Positions 17,475-26,730 are shown, counted from the stretch's first letter. The stretch: 64,000 nt of DNA from Tamlana sp. I1 (GCF_015355625.1 NZ_JACLAF010000016.1:1-64000); one strand, 5' to 3'. Program-made: numbers and translations. Notes: generated from the sequence alone by a model not told the origin.

Positions 17475-20300
17475 ATGAAACATAGCTATAAAATATCAGG
17501 AATGACTTGCAACGGTTGTCGCAGTCATGTTGAAAGTACGCTATCTAAAGTTGAAGGCGTCACTAAAGCCACAGTAGTTTTAGCTAAAGCTAAAGCTGAA
17601 GCTGAAATTGAAATGGAAACACATATTCCAATTGAAGTTTTTCAAAAAGCTTTGCTTGATGATGGTGGGCGGTATGGAATAGAAAATCCCCACCCAGCCT
17701 CCCCAAAGGGGAGGAGTCAAAACTCGAAAAACATATCAGATTTAAATAGCCCCCTTCGGGGGTTGGGGGAAACCACGTACTACATACACGGCATGACGTG
17801 TAAAGGTTGTCGAGGCCATGTAGAGACTATTTTAAATGCTGTTGAAGGCGTTACAAAGGCTTCGGTCGATTTAGAAAAATCTGAAGCCACCATTCAAGTG
17901 GTGACTCATATTCCTATAGAAACGTTTCAAAAGGCTTTAAAAAATGATGGAGATACCTATACGATTCATACAGAGCCCCTCCCAGACTCTCTAAAGGGGA
18001 GGAGCCAAGATAGTAGCCTCCTTAGGAGGGTGGGGGATAATGAGATTCCTGCCTCCGCAGGAATTGGGGTCTATTATTGCCCGATGCATTGCGAAGGAGA
18101 TAAAACCTATGATAAACCAGGCGATTGTCCGGTTTGTGGAATGGACTTGGTGAAGGAGCAGAGTTTAAAAGCAGCTACTAAAACGCAATATACCTGCTCC
18201 ATGCATCCTGAAGTGATTAAAGATGAACCCGGAGCTTGTCCTATTTGTGGCATGGATTTAATTCCGTTGCAAGTTGATATTTCTGCCGAAGAGCAGACCT
18301 ATAAAAAACTGCTTAAAAAGCTTAAAATAGCGGCGTTATTTACCATACCGATATTTGTTATTGCGATGTCGGAAATGATAGCGAATAATCCTTTATACGA
18401 CATCATGCCTTTAAAATACTGGAATTGGGTGCAGTTTGTGTTGTCAATTCCCGTGGTATTTTATGCCACTTGGATGTTTTTTGAACGGGCTTATAAAAGT
18501 ATAAAAACATGGAATTTAAACATGTTTACTTTAATAGGCATAGGCGCTGGAGTTGCTTGGTTATTTAGTGTATTTGGTATGCTGTTTCCAGATGTTATTC
18601 CCGATCAGTTTAAAACGGAAATAGGTACGGTTCATGTGTATTTTGAAGCAGCTTCGGTAATTTTAACTTTGGTTTTAATGGGGCAAGTTTTAGAAGCCCG
18701 CGCCCATAGCAAAACCAATGATGCGGTTAAAGAACTATTGAAATTAGCCCCAAATGAAGCCACTCGCGTTGTAGATGGTAATGAGGAAGTGATTGCCATA
18801 GACGATATTAATTTAGGGGATTTATTACGTGTAAAACCAGGCGATAAAATCCCTGTAGATGGTAAAGTTCATGAAGGCGAAAGTTCGGTTGATGAATCCA
18901 TGATTACGGGAGAACCTATTCCTGTTAGAAAAACAGTAGGCGATCAAGTGAGTTCGGGAACCATTAACGGGAAGCAATCCTTTATAATGACCGCTGAAAA
19001 AGTAGGAGGCGATACCTTATTGTCGCAAATAATAGACATGGTGAACAAGGCGAGTAGGAGTCAGGCGCCTATTCAGAAATTAGCCGATAAAATTTCAGGG
19101 TATTTTGTGCCCGTGGTGGTGGCGATTTCAATTTTAACTTTTGTGCTTTGGGTTATTTTCGGCCCAGAACCCAAATACGCTTTTGCTTTTGTAAATGCTA
19201 TTGCGGTTTTAATAATTGCTTGTCCCTGTGCTTTAGGCCTAGCCACGCCCATGTCGGTTATGGTTGGAGTTGGTAAAGGTGCCCAAAATGGTGTGCTGAT
19301 TAAAAATGCCGAAGCTTTAGAGAAAATGGATAAAGTCGATGCTTTAATTATTGACAAAACCGGTACGATAACCGAAGGGAAACCATCGGTAGAAAAAGCG
19401 AAAAGTGCTTCAGATAGTATAGATGATAACACCGTACTCCAATACATCGCTTCTGTAAATACCATGAGTGAACATCCACTAGCCGAAGCTACGGTAAAGT
19501 ATGCCAAGGAACAGAACGTGACACTTTTAAAGGCATCCGATTTTAATTCGGTTTCAGGAAAAGGGGTTACCGCTGTAGTTGATGGTAAGCAAATCGCTTT
19601 AGGAAATGCTAAAATGATGGAAGAAGTGAATGCAACCCTTTCAGAAACATTAAAACAAGCTGCCGCTGAAGAACAGCAAAAAGGTAAAACGGTGTCTTTT
19701 CTTTCGGTAGATAAAACAGCCGTTGGTTATGTTGTTATTGGCGATAAAATTAAAGCTACAAGCAAACAAGCCATAAAAGAATTGCAAGACTTGGGTATTG
19801 ATGTCGTGATGCTTTCGGGCGATAATGAAGCTACGGCAAAGGCTGTCGCCGAAGAATTAGGCTTGAAACATTTTAAAGGCGGCATGTTACCTCAAGATAA
19901 ATTGGCAGAAGTAGAACGTTTGCAAAATGAAGGTAAAAAGGTTGCCATGGCTGGCGATGGTGTAAACGATGCACCGGCATTAGCGAAAAGCGATGTTGGT
20001 ATTGCCATGGGCACAGGAACCGATGTGGCTATAGAAAGTGCTGTGATTACGCTTGTAAAAGGAGATTTACACGGTATAGTAAAAGCAAGAAAATTAAGTG
20101 ATAAGGTGATGAAAAACATCAAGCAGAATTTGTTTTTCGCTCTTGTTTATAATTCGGTTGGTGTGCCTATTGCAGCCGGCGTTTTATATCCGTTTTTCGG
20201 ATTGTTATTATCGCCTATGATAGCGGCTTTGGCCATGAGTTTTAGTTCGGTTTCTGTCATTGCTAATGCATTGCGATTAAAAGGAACTAGTATTGATTAG
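17475..20300 (+). CDS. copA: Copper-exporting P1B-type ATPase with two HMA and two heavy-metal-binding domains
   Basis: 941 residues. HMA domain 1 spans residues 3-65 (G-M-T-C-N-G-C) and HMA 2 about 101-165 (G-M-T-C-K-G-C). Two short Cys/Met motifs follow, near 199-225 (C-P-M-H ... C-P-V-C-G-M-D-L) and 236-260 (C-S-M-H-P-E ... C-P-I-C-G-M-D-L). The ATPase core has the transport motif C-P-C (583-585), phosphorylation site D627 in D-K-T-G-T, S-E-H-P-L-A, and G-D-G-V-N-D-A-P. It would pump Cu(I)/Ag(I) out of the cytoplasm. The linkers between HMA 1 and 2, and between HMA 2 and the metal motifs, are encoded by GC-rich palindromic repeats inserted in frame. It lies inside the RND operon, 2 bp after the small gene and 16 bp before the adaptor. 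Confidence 0.95.
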   Translation: MKHSYKISGMTCNGCRSHVESTLSKVEGVTKATVVLAKAKAEAEIEMETHIPIEVFQKALLDDGGRYGIENPHPASPKGRSQNSKNISDLNSPLRGLGETTYYIHGMTCKGCRGHVETILNAVEGVTKASVDLEKSEATIQVVTHIPIETFQKALKNDGDTYTIHTEPLPDSLKGRSQDSSLLRRVGDNEIPASAGIGVYYCPMHCEGDKTYDKPGDCPVCGMDLVKEQSLKAATKTQYTCSMHPEVIKDEPGACPICGMDLIPLQVDISAEEQTYKKLLKKLKIAALFTIPIFVIAMSEMIANNPLYDIMPLKYWNWVQFVLSIPVVFYATWMFFERAYKSIKTWNLNMFTLIGIGAGVAWLFSVFGMLFPDVIPDQFKTEIGTVHVYFEAASVILTLVLMGQVLEARAHSKTNDAVKELLKLAPNEATRVVDGNEEVIAIDDINLGDLLRVKPGDKIPVDGKVHEGESSVDESMITGEPIPVRKTVGDQVSSGTINGKQSFIMTAEKVGGDTLLSQIIDMVNKASRSQAPIQKLADKISGYFVPVVVAISILTFVLWVIFGPEPKYAFAFVNAIAVLIIACPCALGLATPMSVMVGVGKGAQNGVLIKNAEALEKMDKVDALIIDKTGTITEGKPSVEKAKSASDSIDDNTVLQYIASVNTMSEHPLAEATVKYAKEQNVTLLKASDFNSVSGKGVTAVVDGKQIALGNAKMMEEVNATLSETLKQAAAEEQQKGKTVSFLSVDKTAVGYVVIGDKIKATSKQAIKELQDLGIDVVMLSGDNEATAKAVAEELGLKHFKGGMLPQDKLAEVERLQNEGKKVAMAGDGVNDAPALAKSDVGIAMGTGTDVAIESAVITLVKGDLHGIVKARKLSDKVMKNIKQNLFFALVYNSVGVPIAAGVLYPFFGLLLSPMIAALAMSFSSVSVIANALRLKGTSID
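17688..17769 (+). repeat. Coding palindromic repeat element 1 inside the ATPase gene
   Basis: About 82 bp with GC-rich complementary ends: CCCCACCCAGCCTCCCC with internal palindrome CTCCCCAAAGGGGAG on the left, and AGCCCCCTTCGGGGGTTGGGGG on the right. It is read through in frame and gives a linker of roughly 28 residues rich in Pro, Ser, Gly and Arg between HMA 1 and HMA 2. Its base composition differs sharply from the AT-rich gene around it. Confidence 0.85.
17976..18036 (+). repeat. Coding palindromic repeat element 2 inside the ATPase gene
   Basis: About 61 bp of the same family as element 1: left end CCCCTCCCAGACTCTCTAAA continuing GGGGAGGAGCCAAGA, right end TAGCCTCCTTAGGAGGGTGG. It is in frame and encodes the linker after HMA 2. 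Shared ends with different centres show that these are two separate insertions or a copied element. Confidence 0.85.
18045..18064 (+). repeat. Short palindromic repeat ATTCCTGC-CTCC-GCAGGAAT
   Basis: An exact 8-bp inverted repeat with a 4-base loop placed directly after element 2. It resembles the dispersed ATTCCTGC...GCAGGAAT palindromes of flavobacterial intergenic DNA, but here it encodes protein (I-P-A-S-A-G-I-G). Confidence 0.75.
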
Positions 20301-20316
20301 TATAAAAATTTAAAAG

Positions 20317-22092
20317 ATGAAGAATAATAAAATAATCATATACCTTGGTTTGATTGCTGTCGGACTTTTGTTAGGCTGGTTCCTTTTTGGAGGAACTTCC
20401 CAAAAAGAAACCGAACATCATCATGATGAGGTTACAGGAGAAAAACAGATGTGGACTTGCTCTATGCATCCACAAATTATGCAACCAGAACCGGGCGATT
20501 GTCCTATTTGTGGTATGGACTTAATTCCTGCCGAAACAAACTCCGATGGGTTGTTAGCAGGACAATTTAAATTGACCGAAAACGCGATGGCTTTAGCGAA
20601 CATTCAAACTACAGTAGTGGGGAATGCTGTAGCAGGTTCGCACGGTATTAAATTATCGGGAAAAATTGTTGAAAATGAAGAAACAAACACGGTGCAAGTC
20701 AGTCATTTTGCAGGGCGTATTGAAACTTTACGCGTGGGTACAACTGGAGCATATATAAAACAGGGACAGCTTTTAGCTACGATTTATTCTCCCGAATTAT
20801 TTGCAGCTCAGCAAGAATTAATTACCACAGCTTCAATAAAAAGTTCGCAACCAGAATTGTATAAGGCGGTTAAGAATAAACTTTTAATTAAGAAGTTAAC
20901 CGATAAACAAATTAATGCTATTGAAGCATCTGGGGAACCCATTCAAAATTTCCCGATTTACGCCACGCATTCGGGAACCGTTATTGAAAAATTGGTAGAA
21001 CAAGGGGATCATGTTTCATTGGGGCAACCTTTATATAAAATCGCCAATTTATCGCAAGTTTGGGCAAATTTTGATGTGTATGAAAATCAAATAGATGTTT
21101 TTAAAAAGGGGCAGGAGGTTTTAATTTCAACGAATGCTTATCCGGATAAACAATTTAAAGCGCAAGTCGATTTTATAGATCCTGTATTAGATACTAAAAC
21201 ACGTACCGTAAAAATGCGTGTGGTTTTAAATAATAAAGATAATTTGCTTAAACCAGGGATGTTTGTAGAAGGGAGCATACAAGGACATTCGGCAGATAAA
21301 GCTGAGGTTTTAAGTATTCCTGCGTCGGCTGTTTTATGGACAGGAAAACGCTCGGTGGTGTATTTAAAAACCAATTCGTCTGTTTTTGAAATGCGAGAAA
21401 TCACCTTAGGAAATCAAATAGGAACGCAATACGTTGTTTTAGATGGTTTGCAAAATGGTGATGAAATTGTTACAAACGGCACTTTTACTGTTGATGCAGC
21501 AGCACAATTACAAGGCAAAAAATCGATGATGAATAAATCTGGTGGTAAAGTGATGACGGGTCATGAAGGGCATGCAGGCATGCATCATGGTACTTCTTCA
21601 AACGAAAGCGGCACTCAAACAAATGAGAATGCCCGTTTGGAAGTACCGAAAGCGTTTCAAAAGCAACTTAAAGTGGTTTACGATGATTACATCAAAATTA
21701 AAAATGCTTTAGTTGAAGATGATTCAGAAGCTGTTATTGATGATTCAAAAGCGCTTTCAGAACATTTGAAGAAAGTGGATATGAATTTGTTAACTAGTGA
21801 AAACGCCCATAAAGAGTGGATGCCATTAAAAGAAGCCATACATACTTCCGCGGAAGCGATATCGAAAACAACAGCCATCACTCAGCAACGCCATGCATTT
21901 AAAAACTTATCCACGTTAATGGCAAAAACACTTCAAATTTTTGGTATTGGCGAAAAGGTGTATTATCAATTTTGTCCTATGGCAGATGATAACAACGGTG
22001 CGTATTGGTTGAGTAACGAACAAAAAGTAATAAACCCATATTTTGGAGCAGCCATGATTAGCTGTGGAGAAATAAAACAAATTATTGAATAA
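20317..22092 (+). CDS. cusB: CusB-type RND periplasmic adaptor with metal-binding motif and DUF3347
   Basis: 591 residues. A membrane anchor (residues 5-24) is followed by a His cluster and a heavy-metal-binding motif (C-S-M-H-P-Q ... [10 protein letters not shown], about 46-70), like those of the neighbouring ATPase. The centre is the HlyD/CusB adaptor with barrel-sandwich and hairpin (I-K-Q-G-Q-L-L-A-T-I-Y-S-P-E-L, A-T-H-S-G-T-V-I-E-K). From about residue 445 the C terminus matches DUF3347 (H-x-x-K residues, Y-Q-F-C-P-M-A), another periplasmic metal-associated domain. It would link the CusA pump to the TolC-type channel and hand over metal. Separated from the channel and pump genes by the ATPase gene. 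Confidence 0.9.
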   Translation: MKNNKIIIYLGLIAVGLLLGWFLFGGTSQKETEHHHDEVTGEKQMWTCSMHPQIMQPEPGDCPICGMDLIPAETNSDGLLAGQFKLTENAMALANIQTTVVGNAVAGSHGIKLSGKIVENEETNTVQVSHFAGRIETLRVGTTGAYIKQGQLLATIYSPELFAAQQELITTASIKSSQPELYKAVKNKLLIKKLTDKQINAIEASGEPIQNFPIYATHSGTVIEKLVEQGDHVSLGQPLYKIANLSQVWANFDVYENQIDVFKKGQEVLISTNAYPDKQFKAQVDFIDPVLDTKTRTVKMRVVLNNKDNLLKPGMFVEGSIQGHSADKAEVLSIPASAVLWTGKRSVVYLKTNSSVFEMREITLGNQIGTQYVVLDGLQNGDEIVTNGTFTVDAAAQLQGKKSMMNKSGGKVMTGHEGHAGMHHGTSSNESGTQTNENARLEVPKAFQKQLKVVYDDYIKIKNALVEDDSEAVIDDSKALSEHLKKVDMNLLTSENAHKEWMPLKEAIHTSAEAISKTTAITQQRHAFKNLSTLMAKTLQIFGIGEKVYYQFCPMADDNNGAYWLSNEQKVINPYFGAAMISCGEIKQIIE

Positions 22093-22110
22093 TAACTAAA
22101 TTTTTAAATC

Positions 22111-22548
22111 ATGAATTTTTTAAAGTCAAAACAAATGAACAAATTGGGATTGAACCTAAGTAAAACAGTGTTGTTAAGCATGGTTTTTATAGCAGCTTTA
22201 GGATTAACAAGTTGCAAGAACGACACTAAAAAGGAATCTGAAAGTACAGAAATGTCTAGCGATATGGCAGCAAATACCATCACTTTTGGAGTAAGAGGAA
22301 ATTGTAATATGTGTAAAAAAACCATTGAAAAAGCCGCGAATAGTGTCGCAGGCGTTAAAAATGCCAATTGGGATGTCGATGAAAAGAAAATCGAGGTTTC
22401 CTTTGATGGCTCTGAAACCGATGCCATGGCTATTCATAAAGCTATTGCAGCTTCGGGATACGATACAGATAAAGTAGCAAGCAATGAAGCGGCGTATAAC
22501 GATTTACCAGGATGTTGCCAATATGATCATGCTATGAAAATAGATTAA
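22111..22548 (+). CDS. Periplasmic HMA-domain lipoprotein (metallochaperone-like)
   Basis: 145 residues. A signal sequence ends in the lipobox L-T-S-C, followed by a polar linker and one HMA fold with the C-N-M-C metal site (consensus C-x-x-C). The C terminus has G-C-C-Q-Y-D-H, a second possible metal ligand cluster. Most HMA chaperones are cytoplasmic; this one is predicted to be lipid-anchored outside the inner membrane, where it could feed the adaptor or pump. A second ATG at 22135 is equally possible as start. It is the last gene of the operon, 18 bp after the adaptor and before a terminator. Confidence 0.85.
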   Translation: MNFLKSKQMNKLGLNLSKTVLLSMVFIAALGLTSCKNDTKKESESTEMSSDMAANTITFGVRGNCNMCKKTIEKAANSVAGVKNANWDVDEKKIEVSFDGSETDAMAIHKAIAASGYDTDKVASNEAAYNDLPGCCQYDHAMKID

Positions 22549-22578
22549 TGTTTTTAACTTAGTCTACTCTATAAAATT

Positions 22579-22623
22579 AAGACTGAATTTTTTGGTTTTA
22601 ACCTTAGAATTCGGTCTTTTTTA
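22579..22623 (+). terminator. Rho-independent terminator of the copper operon
   Basis: Stem AAGACTGAATT (22579-22589) with AATTCGGTCTT (22608-22618, one G-U pair) followed by T residues. Confidence 0.8.
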
Positions 22624-22652
22624 TATTAAACTTTCTAAATTTAAAACATAAT

Positions 22653-23069
22653 ATGAACAATATCGAACAATTTTTCGAGTCGAAACACATCAGGTTAACA
22701 GCTATGCGCTTATTAATTTATAAGTTTTTAGCCCAGAAGGACGTTGCTGTAACTTTAAGAGATGTTGAAAATGCTTTTGAAAAAGCCGATAGAACAACCT
22801 TATACAGAACCATAAAAACTTTTGAAGACAAAGCCGTTGTACATCAAATAGACGATGGTACGGGCATTACCAAATATGCCTTGTGTGAAAAGGGTTGTAA
22901 TTGTGATATTGAAACCGATTTGCATTTACATTTTCATTGTAATAATTGCAATGAAACAATATGTTTAACCGACCATAAAATTCCTCAAATAAAAGTCCCC
23001 GAAGGCTTTGTTTCCGAAAATGTAAACTTGGTGGTTAAAGGTGTTTGCGATAAATGTAGCGGCCAATAA
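22653..23069 (+). CDS. Fur-family transcriptional regulator
   Basis: 138 residues. An N-terminal winged helix (R-L-T-A-M-R ... T-T-L-Y-R-T-I-K-T-F) and a C-terminal metal-sensing part with C-N-N-C and a closing C-D-K-C pair plus L-H-L-H-F-H-C, the structural zinc and regulatory histidines of Fur/Zur/PerR proteins. Which metal it senses cannot be read from the sequence. Its position between the copper operon and the Zn/Cd-type ATPase (59 bp upstream) makes control of one or both likely; a Zur-like role is one reasonable option. Confidence 0.9.
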   Translation: MNNIEQFFESKHIRLTAMRLLIYKFLAQKDVAVTLRDVENAFEKADRTTLYRTIKTFEDKAVVHQIDDGTGITKYALCEKGCNCDIETDLHLHFHCNNCNETICLTDHKIPQIKVPEGFVSENVNLVVKGVCDKCSGQ

Positions 23070-23098
23070 TTGCACTTCCATTGCATAAGAGAGATCAG

Positions 23099-23106
23099 TA
23101 ACTTTG
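23099..23106 (+). promoter_or_regulatory. Promoter -7 element TAACTTTG
   Basis: TAnnTTTG match 22 bp before the ATG of the P-type ATPase at 23129, suggesting that the ATPase has its own promoter. The -33 element is not clear (TTG at 23070 or 23081, neither at ideal spacing). Confidence 0.45.
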
Positions 23107-23128
23107 GAATACATTAAAATTAAAAACA

Positions 23129-25048
23129 ATGAAATCCAAAACTGAATCTGTTCAGCAAAACCATAACAATCATCTACATAAAATATCTAGTCAAATAAAA
23201 GTCTATATACCTGCAATCATAAGTTTTACAATGCTAATTATTGGTATTGGGTTAGACTATTTTGATGTTAGCTTCTTCAAAGATTGGGTGCGTATTATTT
23301 GGTATGGCCTAGCATATTTACCAGTGGGGTTACCTGTAGTTAAAGAAGGTTGGGAAAGCATTAAAAAAGGCGCTGTTTTTACAGAGTTTCTTTTAATGTC
23401 TATAGCAACTATTGGAGCATTCGCAATAGGAGAGTATCCCGAGGGCGTCGCGGTTATGCTGTTTTATGCCGTTGGCGAATTATTTCAGGGTGCCGCAGTA
23501 AGACGCGCCAAAGGGAATATTAAAGCCTTGTTGGATGTTCGTCCCAAAGAAGCTTATGTTTTCCGTGAAGGCCGTTTTAAGCGTATTTCCCCAGAACAAG
23601 TAAATATTGGTGAAAAGATTCAAATTCGCGTTGGCGAAAAAATTCCTTTAGATGGCGTTTTAATTTCTGAAAAAGCGGCATTAAATACGGCTGCTTTAAC
23701 TGGTGAAAGCAAACCAGATCATGTTTTTAAAGGTGAAAACGTATTTGCAGGAAGCATCAATTTGGATGGTGTCATTGAAATAGAAACCACCAAAGAATTT
23801 AAGGATAGTTCCATTGCGCGTATTCTCGATATGGTGCAGAATGCAACAGCTAGAAAATCTAAAACCGAATTATTCATTAGAAAATTTGCACGTATTTACA
23901 CGCCAATAGTAGTTTTTCTGGCCATTGGTGTAACGCTATTGCCTTACTTTTTTGTAGACGATTATGTGTTTAGAGATTGGCTGTATCGCGCCCTAATTTT
24001 CTTAGTGATTTCTTGCCCCTGTGCCTTGGTTATTTCTATTCCGTTAGGCTATTTTGGTGGTTTAGGCGCTGCTTCAAAAAACGGTATTTTATTTAAAGGG
24101 GCTTCGTTTTTAGAAGCGATGACCAAAATAAATACTTTGGTTATGGATAAAACTGGGACGCTAACCAAAGGTGTTTTCAAAATTAAAAAAATAAAAGCGG
24201 TTGGTTTTGATGAGCAGGAGTTTATGAAATACCTCCTAGCCATGGAAGCACAATCTACGCATCCTATTGCCAAAGCCATTTTAGAATATAAACTTGAAGA
24301 CACCGCGTATCAAGCTTCTGAAGTTTCGGAAATTGCTGGTCAGGGTTTAAAGGGAAAAGTTAACGGAAAAACAGTTTTAGTTGGCAATAAAGCATTAATG
24401 TCAACTCATAATGTCGACGTCTTAAAGGAAACCGAAACACTTGTAGAATCTCTTGTTTTAGTGGCTATTGATGAGGTTTTTGCTGGTTATGTTGTTATTG
24501 CAGATGAATTAAAAGAAGATGCCAAAACAACCATTACAGCTTTGCATAAAGTGGGAATTAGGAATATTTGGATGTTATCTGGCGATAAAGATTCCATCAC
24601 GCAGCAGGTAGCATCCGAATTGCAAATTGAAAATGCAAAAGGCAGCTTATTGCCTGAAGATAAATTAAATGAAGTTGAAAAATTAAAACAAAACCCTAAC
24701 AATAATATCGCTTTTATTGGCGATGGTATTAATGATGCGCCTGTTTTGGCAGCCAGCGATGTGGGCATTGCTATGGGCGGTTTAGGAAGTGATGTAGCTA
24801 TTGAAACGGCCGATGTGGTTATTCAAACCGATCAACCTTCAAAAGTGGTAAAAGCCATTAAAATTAGCCGTTCTACACGAAGCATTGTTTGGCAAAATAT
24901 TGGCCTGGCATTTGGTGTAAAACTTATCGTTTTAATTTTAGGAGCAGGTGGTTTGGCCACCATGTGGGAAGCTGTTTTTGCCGATGTAGGCGTTGCATTA
25001 CTAGCCATTTTAAATGCGGTGCGCTTACAGCGTATGACTTGGGATTAA
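23129..25048 (+). CDS. Zn/Cd/Co-type P1B ATPase
   Basis: 639 residues. Motifs are S-C-P-C-A-L-V (C-P-C at 296-298), D340 in D-K-T-G-T-L-T, T-H-P-I-A-K-A, and G-D-G-I-N-D-A-P-V. The A-L-V after C-P-C and the last helix pattern fit the ZntA/CadA group exporting Zn(II), Cd(II) or Pb(II), unlike the copper ATPase upstream. There is no N-terminal HMA domain; only a short His-containing tail (N-H-N-N-H-L-H-K) precedes the first helix, a form common in Bacteroidota. It follows the Fur-family gene in the same direction, so a metal-responsive pair is likely. Confidence 0.9.
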   Translation: MKSKTESVQQNHNNHLHKISSQIKVYIPAIISFTMLIIGIGLDYFDVSFFKDWVRIIWYGLAYLPVGLPVVKEGWESIKKGAVFTEFLLMSIATIGAFAIGEYPEGVAVMLFYAVGELFQGAAVRRAKGNIKALLDVRPKEAYVFREGRFKRISPEQVNIGEKIQIRVGEKIPLDGVLISEKAALNTAALTGESKPDHVFKGENVFAGSINLDGVIEIETTKEFKDSSIARILDMVQNATARKSKTELFIRKFARIYTPIVVFLAIGVTLLPYFFVDDYVFRDWLYRALIFLVISCPCALVISIPLGYFGGLGAASKNGILFKGASFLEAMTKINTLVMDKTGTLTKGVFKIKKIKAVGFDEQEFMKYLLAMEAQSTHPIAKAILEYKLEDTAYQASEVSEIAGQGLKGKVNGKTVLVGNKALMSTHNVDVLKETETLVESLVLVAIDEVFAGYVVIADELKEDAKTTITALHKVGIRNIWMLSGDKDSITQQVASELQIENAKGSLLPEDKLNEVEKLKQNPNNNIAFIGDGINDAPVLAASDVGIAMGGLGSDVAIETADVVIQTDQPSKVVKAIKISRSTRSIVWQNIGLAFGVKLIVLILGAGGLATMWEAVFADVGVALLAILNAVRLQRMTWD

Positions 25049-25066
25049 AAAGCAAGTATATAAAAA

Positions 25067-25105
25067 AAGAGGCTTTTTGAATGTTTAAGTTTCAAAAAGC
25101 CTCTT
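25067..25105. terminator. Bidirectional terminator between convergent genes
   Basis: A perfect 14-bp stem, AAGAGGCTTTTTGA (25067-25080) with TCAAAAAGCCTCTT (25092-25105), between the P-type ATPase and the opposing lipoprotein gene. Confidence 0.85.
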
Positions 25106-25129
25106 AATCTGGATATTAAATAATTGCAA

Positions 25130-25771
25130 TTATTTTTTGGCAGCCGCATTTTCATCTGATTTCGCGCCCATTCTATTTAATTGGTACATCGGTGCAAATT
25201 TTAATTTTAAAGCTGCAATGTCGTTATTATCTTCGGTTGTTAAGCCTTCTTTTTCAACGGTGTTTTTGCGTGTATCAATGGCTTCATAAATCAACTTGAT
25301 TTCATCCCAGTCTTCTCTTGAATACGAATCTTTATTATTTTCAACAGTTGTTACAAAGGTTTCATAAACATCTAAAATGTTGTCTTTGTTAATCCAATTA
25401 AAACTCATGTCTTTTTCAGTGTAATTAGCACCTAATAAAGATTGTCTTAACGCCTTTGTTTCATATATCGAAAGGACTTCAGCTTCATAGGCTTCGTATT
25501 TTAAAGTCGACTCATCTAAGATTCTCTCTAATTCGGCATCTGCTTCAACCGAAGCTATGGCATGTTTTGCTTCCTTTTCTAATTCATGATGTTTTCTTTC
25601 AATAGCATCCCAATTTTCGGCCGCTTTATCGGTAGCCACATCACTTACAGAATCTATATAAGCTTCATAAGTTTCAATTTGTGCGTGTGCCATATCTTTT
25701 TTTCCTTCATTACAAGCGATAAACGTACCACCTAATGCTACAACTGCTAATGTTATTTTTAATGTTTTCAT
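25130..25771 (-). CDS. Helical lipoprotein of unknown function, stress-island member
   Basis: 213 residues. Lipoprotein signal with lipobox F-I-A-C at residue 20, then an almost wholly alpha-helical, Glu/Lys-rich body with coiled-coil character (A-E-N-W-D-A-I-E-R-K-H-H-E-L-E-K). No catalytic motif. I do not recognise the family with certainty. Its upstream region on the minus strand carries the motif AAAAATCATGTAAC-N24-CTTTG, found also before the interrupted dps gene and the lipoprotein at 31548. This ties it to the stress island that begins on the other side of the shared intergenic region. Confidence 0.75.
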   Translation of the reverse strand: MKTLKITLAVVALGGTFIACNEGKKDMAHAQIETYEAYIDSVSDVATDKAAENWDAIERKHHELEKEAKHAIASVEADAELERILDESTLKYEAYEAEVLSIYETKALRQSLLGANYTEKDMSFNWINKDNILDVYETFVTTVENNKDSYSREDWDEIKLIYEAIDTRKNTVEKEGLTTEDNNDIAALKLKFAPMYQLNRMGAKSDENAAAKK

Positions 25772-25799
25772 CTTAATTAATGTTTAATGGTTTCTGGTA

Positions 25800-25842
25800 C
25801 AAAGATGCAAACGCAAACCGCTTTTCGTGTTACATGATTTTT
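25800..25842 (-). promoter_or_regulatory. Shared stress-island promoter motif, copy D
   Basis: On the minus strand AAAAATCATGTAAC (25842-25829), 24 bases, then CTTTG (25804-25800). The start codon is 29 bp further at 25771. The spacing equals that of the three plus-strand copies exactly. Confidence 0.75.
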
Positions 25843-26145
25843 TTTAAAGTTTATATGATTGCAATAATGTACTGATTTTGAATTCTAATTAATTGATTGT
25901 TAGTTGGTAGTCTTTAGTCTTTAGTCGGTAGGCTGTGGTTTTAAAATGAATGTATAAAAACTGTTTATACCTCTATATGTAATAGAGATTCTCCTACAGT
26001 ATAGGTTTTGGGTTATTTTGATGAATGAAGGATTGGTTCGTTTTATCAGCGATGGAAAAATGAACCTCAATGGCATTCGGGATGGTTTATCATATTGATT
26101 TTTAATCCTAAAACTAGTCACTCTAGTAATTCTATAATAATCTCC
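25843..26145. other. Intergenic region without a gene
   Basis: About 300 bp between the two divergent motif copies. It contains an imperfect AGTCTTT-type tandem stretch near 25909-25929 (AGTCTTTAGTCTTTAGTCGG). No coding frame with recognisable content, tRNA or terminator was seen. Confidence 0.5.
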
Positions 26146-26188
26146 AAAAATGATGTAACAGGAAATCTTGAGTGTGAACATACCTTTG
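26146..26188 (+). promoter_or_regulatory. Shared stress-island promoter motif, copy A
   Basis: AAAAATGATGTAAC (26146-26159), 24 bases, then CTTTG (26184-26188). The last part also reads TACCTTTG (26181-26188), a full TAnnTTTG -7 element. It lies 41 bp before the dps start. Confidence 0.8.
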
Positions 26189-26228
26189 TGAAGACAATAA
26201 TAAGTACCATTAAAAAACATTAAATATT

Positions 26229-26699
26229 ATGACAATTAAAATAGGACTATCAAAAAAAGAACTAGAAAAAAGCATAAAAAACCTGACTGTCGTTTTAGCA
26301 AATGAAATGGTTTTATATGTGAAGCTTAGAAAATTTCATTGGAACGTATCTGGAAATAGTTTTATGGAATTGCACAAACTTTTTGAAAGTCAATACACTG
26401 AAACGGAACACAATATAGATGAAGTCGCAGAGCGTATTAGTAAACTTGGAAGTAAATCTATAGGAAGCATGAAAGAATTTTTAGAACATACCACGTTAAA
26501 AGAATCCGATAGTTACGAATCGCAAAAAGCGATGTTAGAAGAATTGTAAAGCGATCATGAAGCGATAATTTCAAGTCTTAGAAGCATGGTTGAAGCGATT
26601 GAATCTGGTTCTAAAGATTTTGGAACCGTAGATTTTTTAACCGCTTTAATTCAAACACACGAATCTCAAGCTTGGATGTTAAGAAAATATATATCATAA
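26229..26699 (+). pseudogene. dps: dps-like ferritin interrupted by one in-frame TAA
   Basis: Dps protects DNA in stationary phase or starvation by oxidising and storing iron. Residues 1-106 read K-F-H-W-N-V-S-G, E-L-H-K-L-F-E and D-E-V-A-E-R-I, which contain the two His, the Asp and the Glu of the Dps ferroxidase site. At 26547-26549 a TAA interrupts the frame. The same frame then stays open for 49 codons (S-D-H-E-A-I-I-S-S-L ... S-Q-A-W-M-L-R-K) to a natural stop at 26697-26699, giving the expected Dps length of about 156 residues and its usual C-terminal helix. The stop is one substitution from AAA, CAA or GAA. Without the last helix a 106-residue product should not form the dodecamer. Sequencing error, recent mutation or readthrough are the options. 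Confidence 0.85.
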
Positions 26700-26730
26700 A
26701 AATTGAATATTAACTTTAAAAATAAAAACG

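Noticed and set aside
24889-25080. Short plus-strand frame within the end of the Zn/Cd ATPase gene
   Set aside because: Out-of-frame shadow of the ATPase coding sequence with no features of its own.
25909-25929. AGTCTTTAGTCTTTAGTCGG tandem stretch
   Set aside because: Only about three imperfect units; too short to assign a function or mobility.
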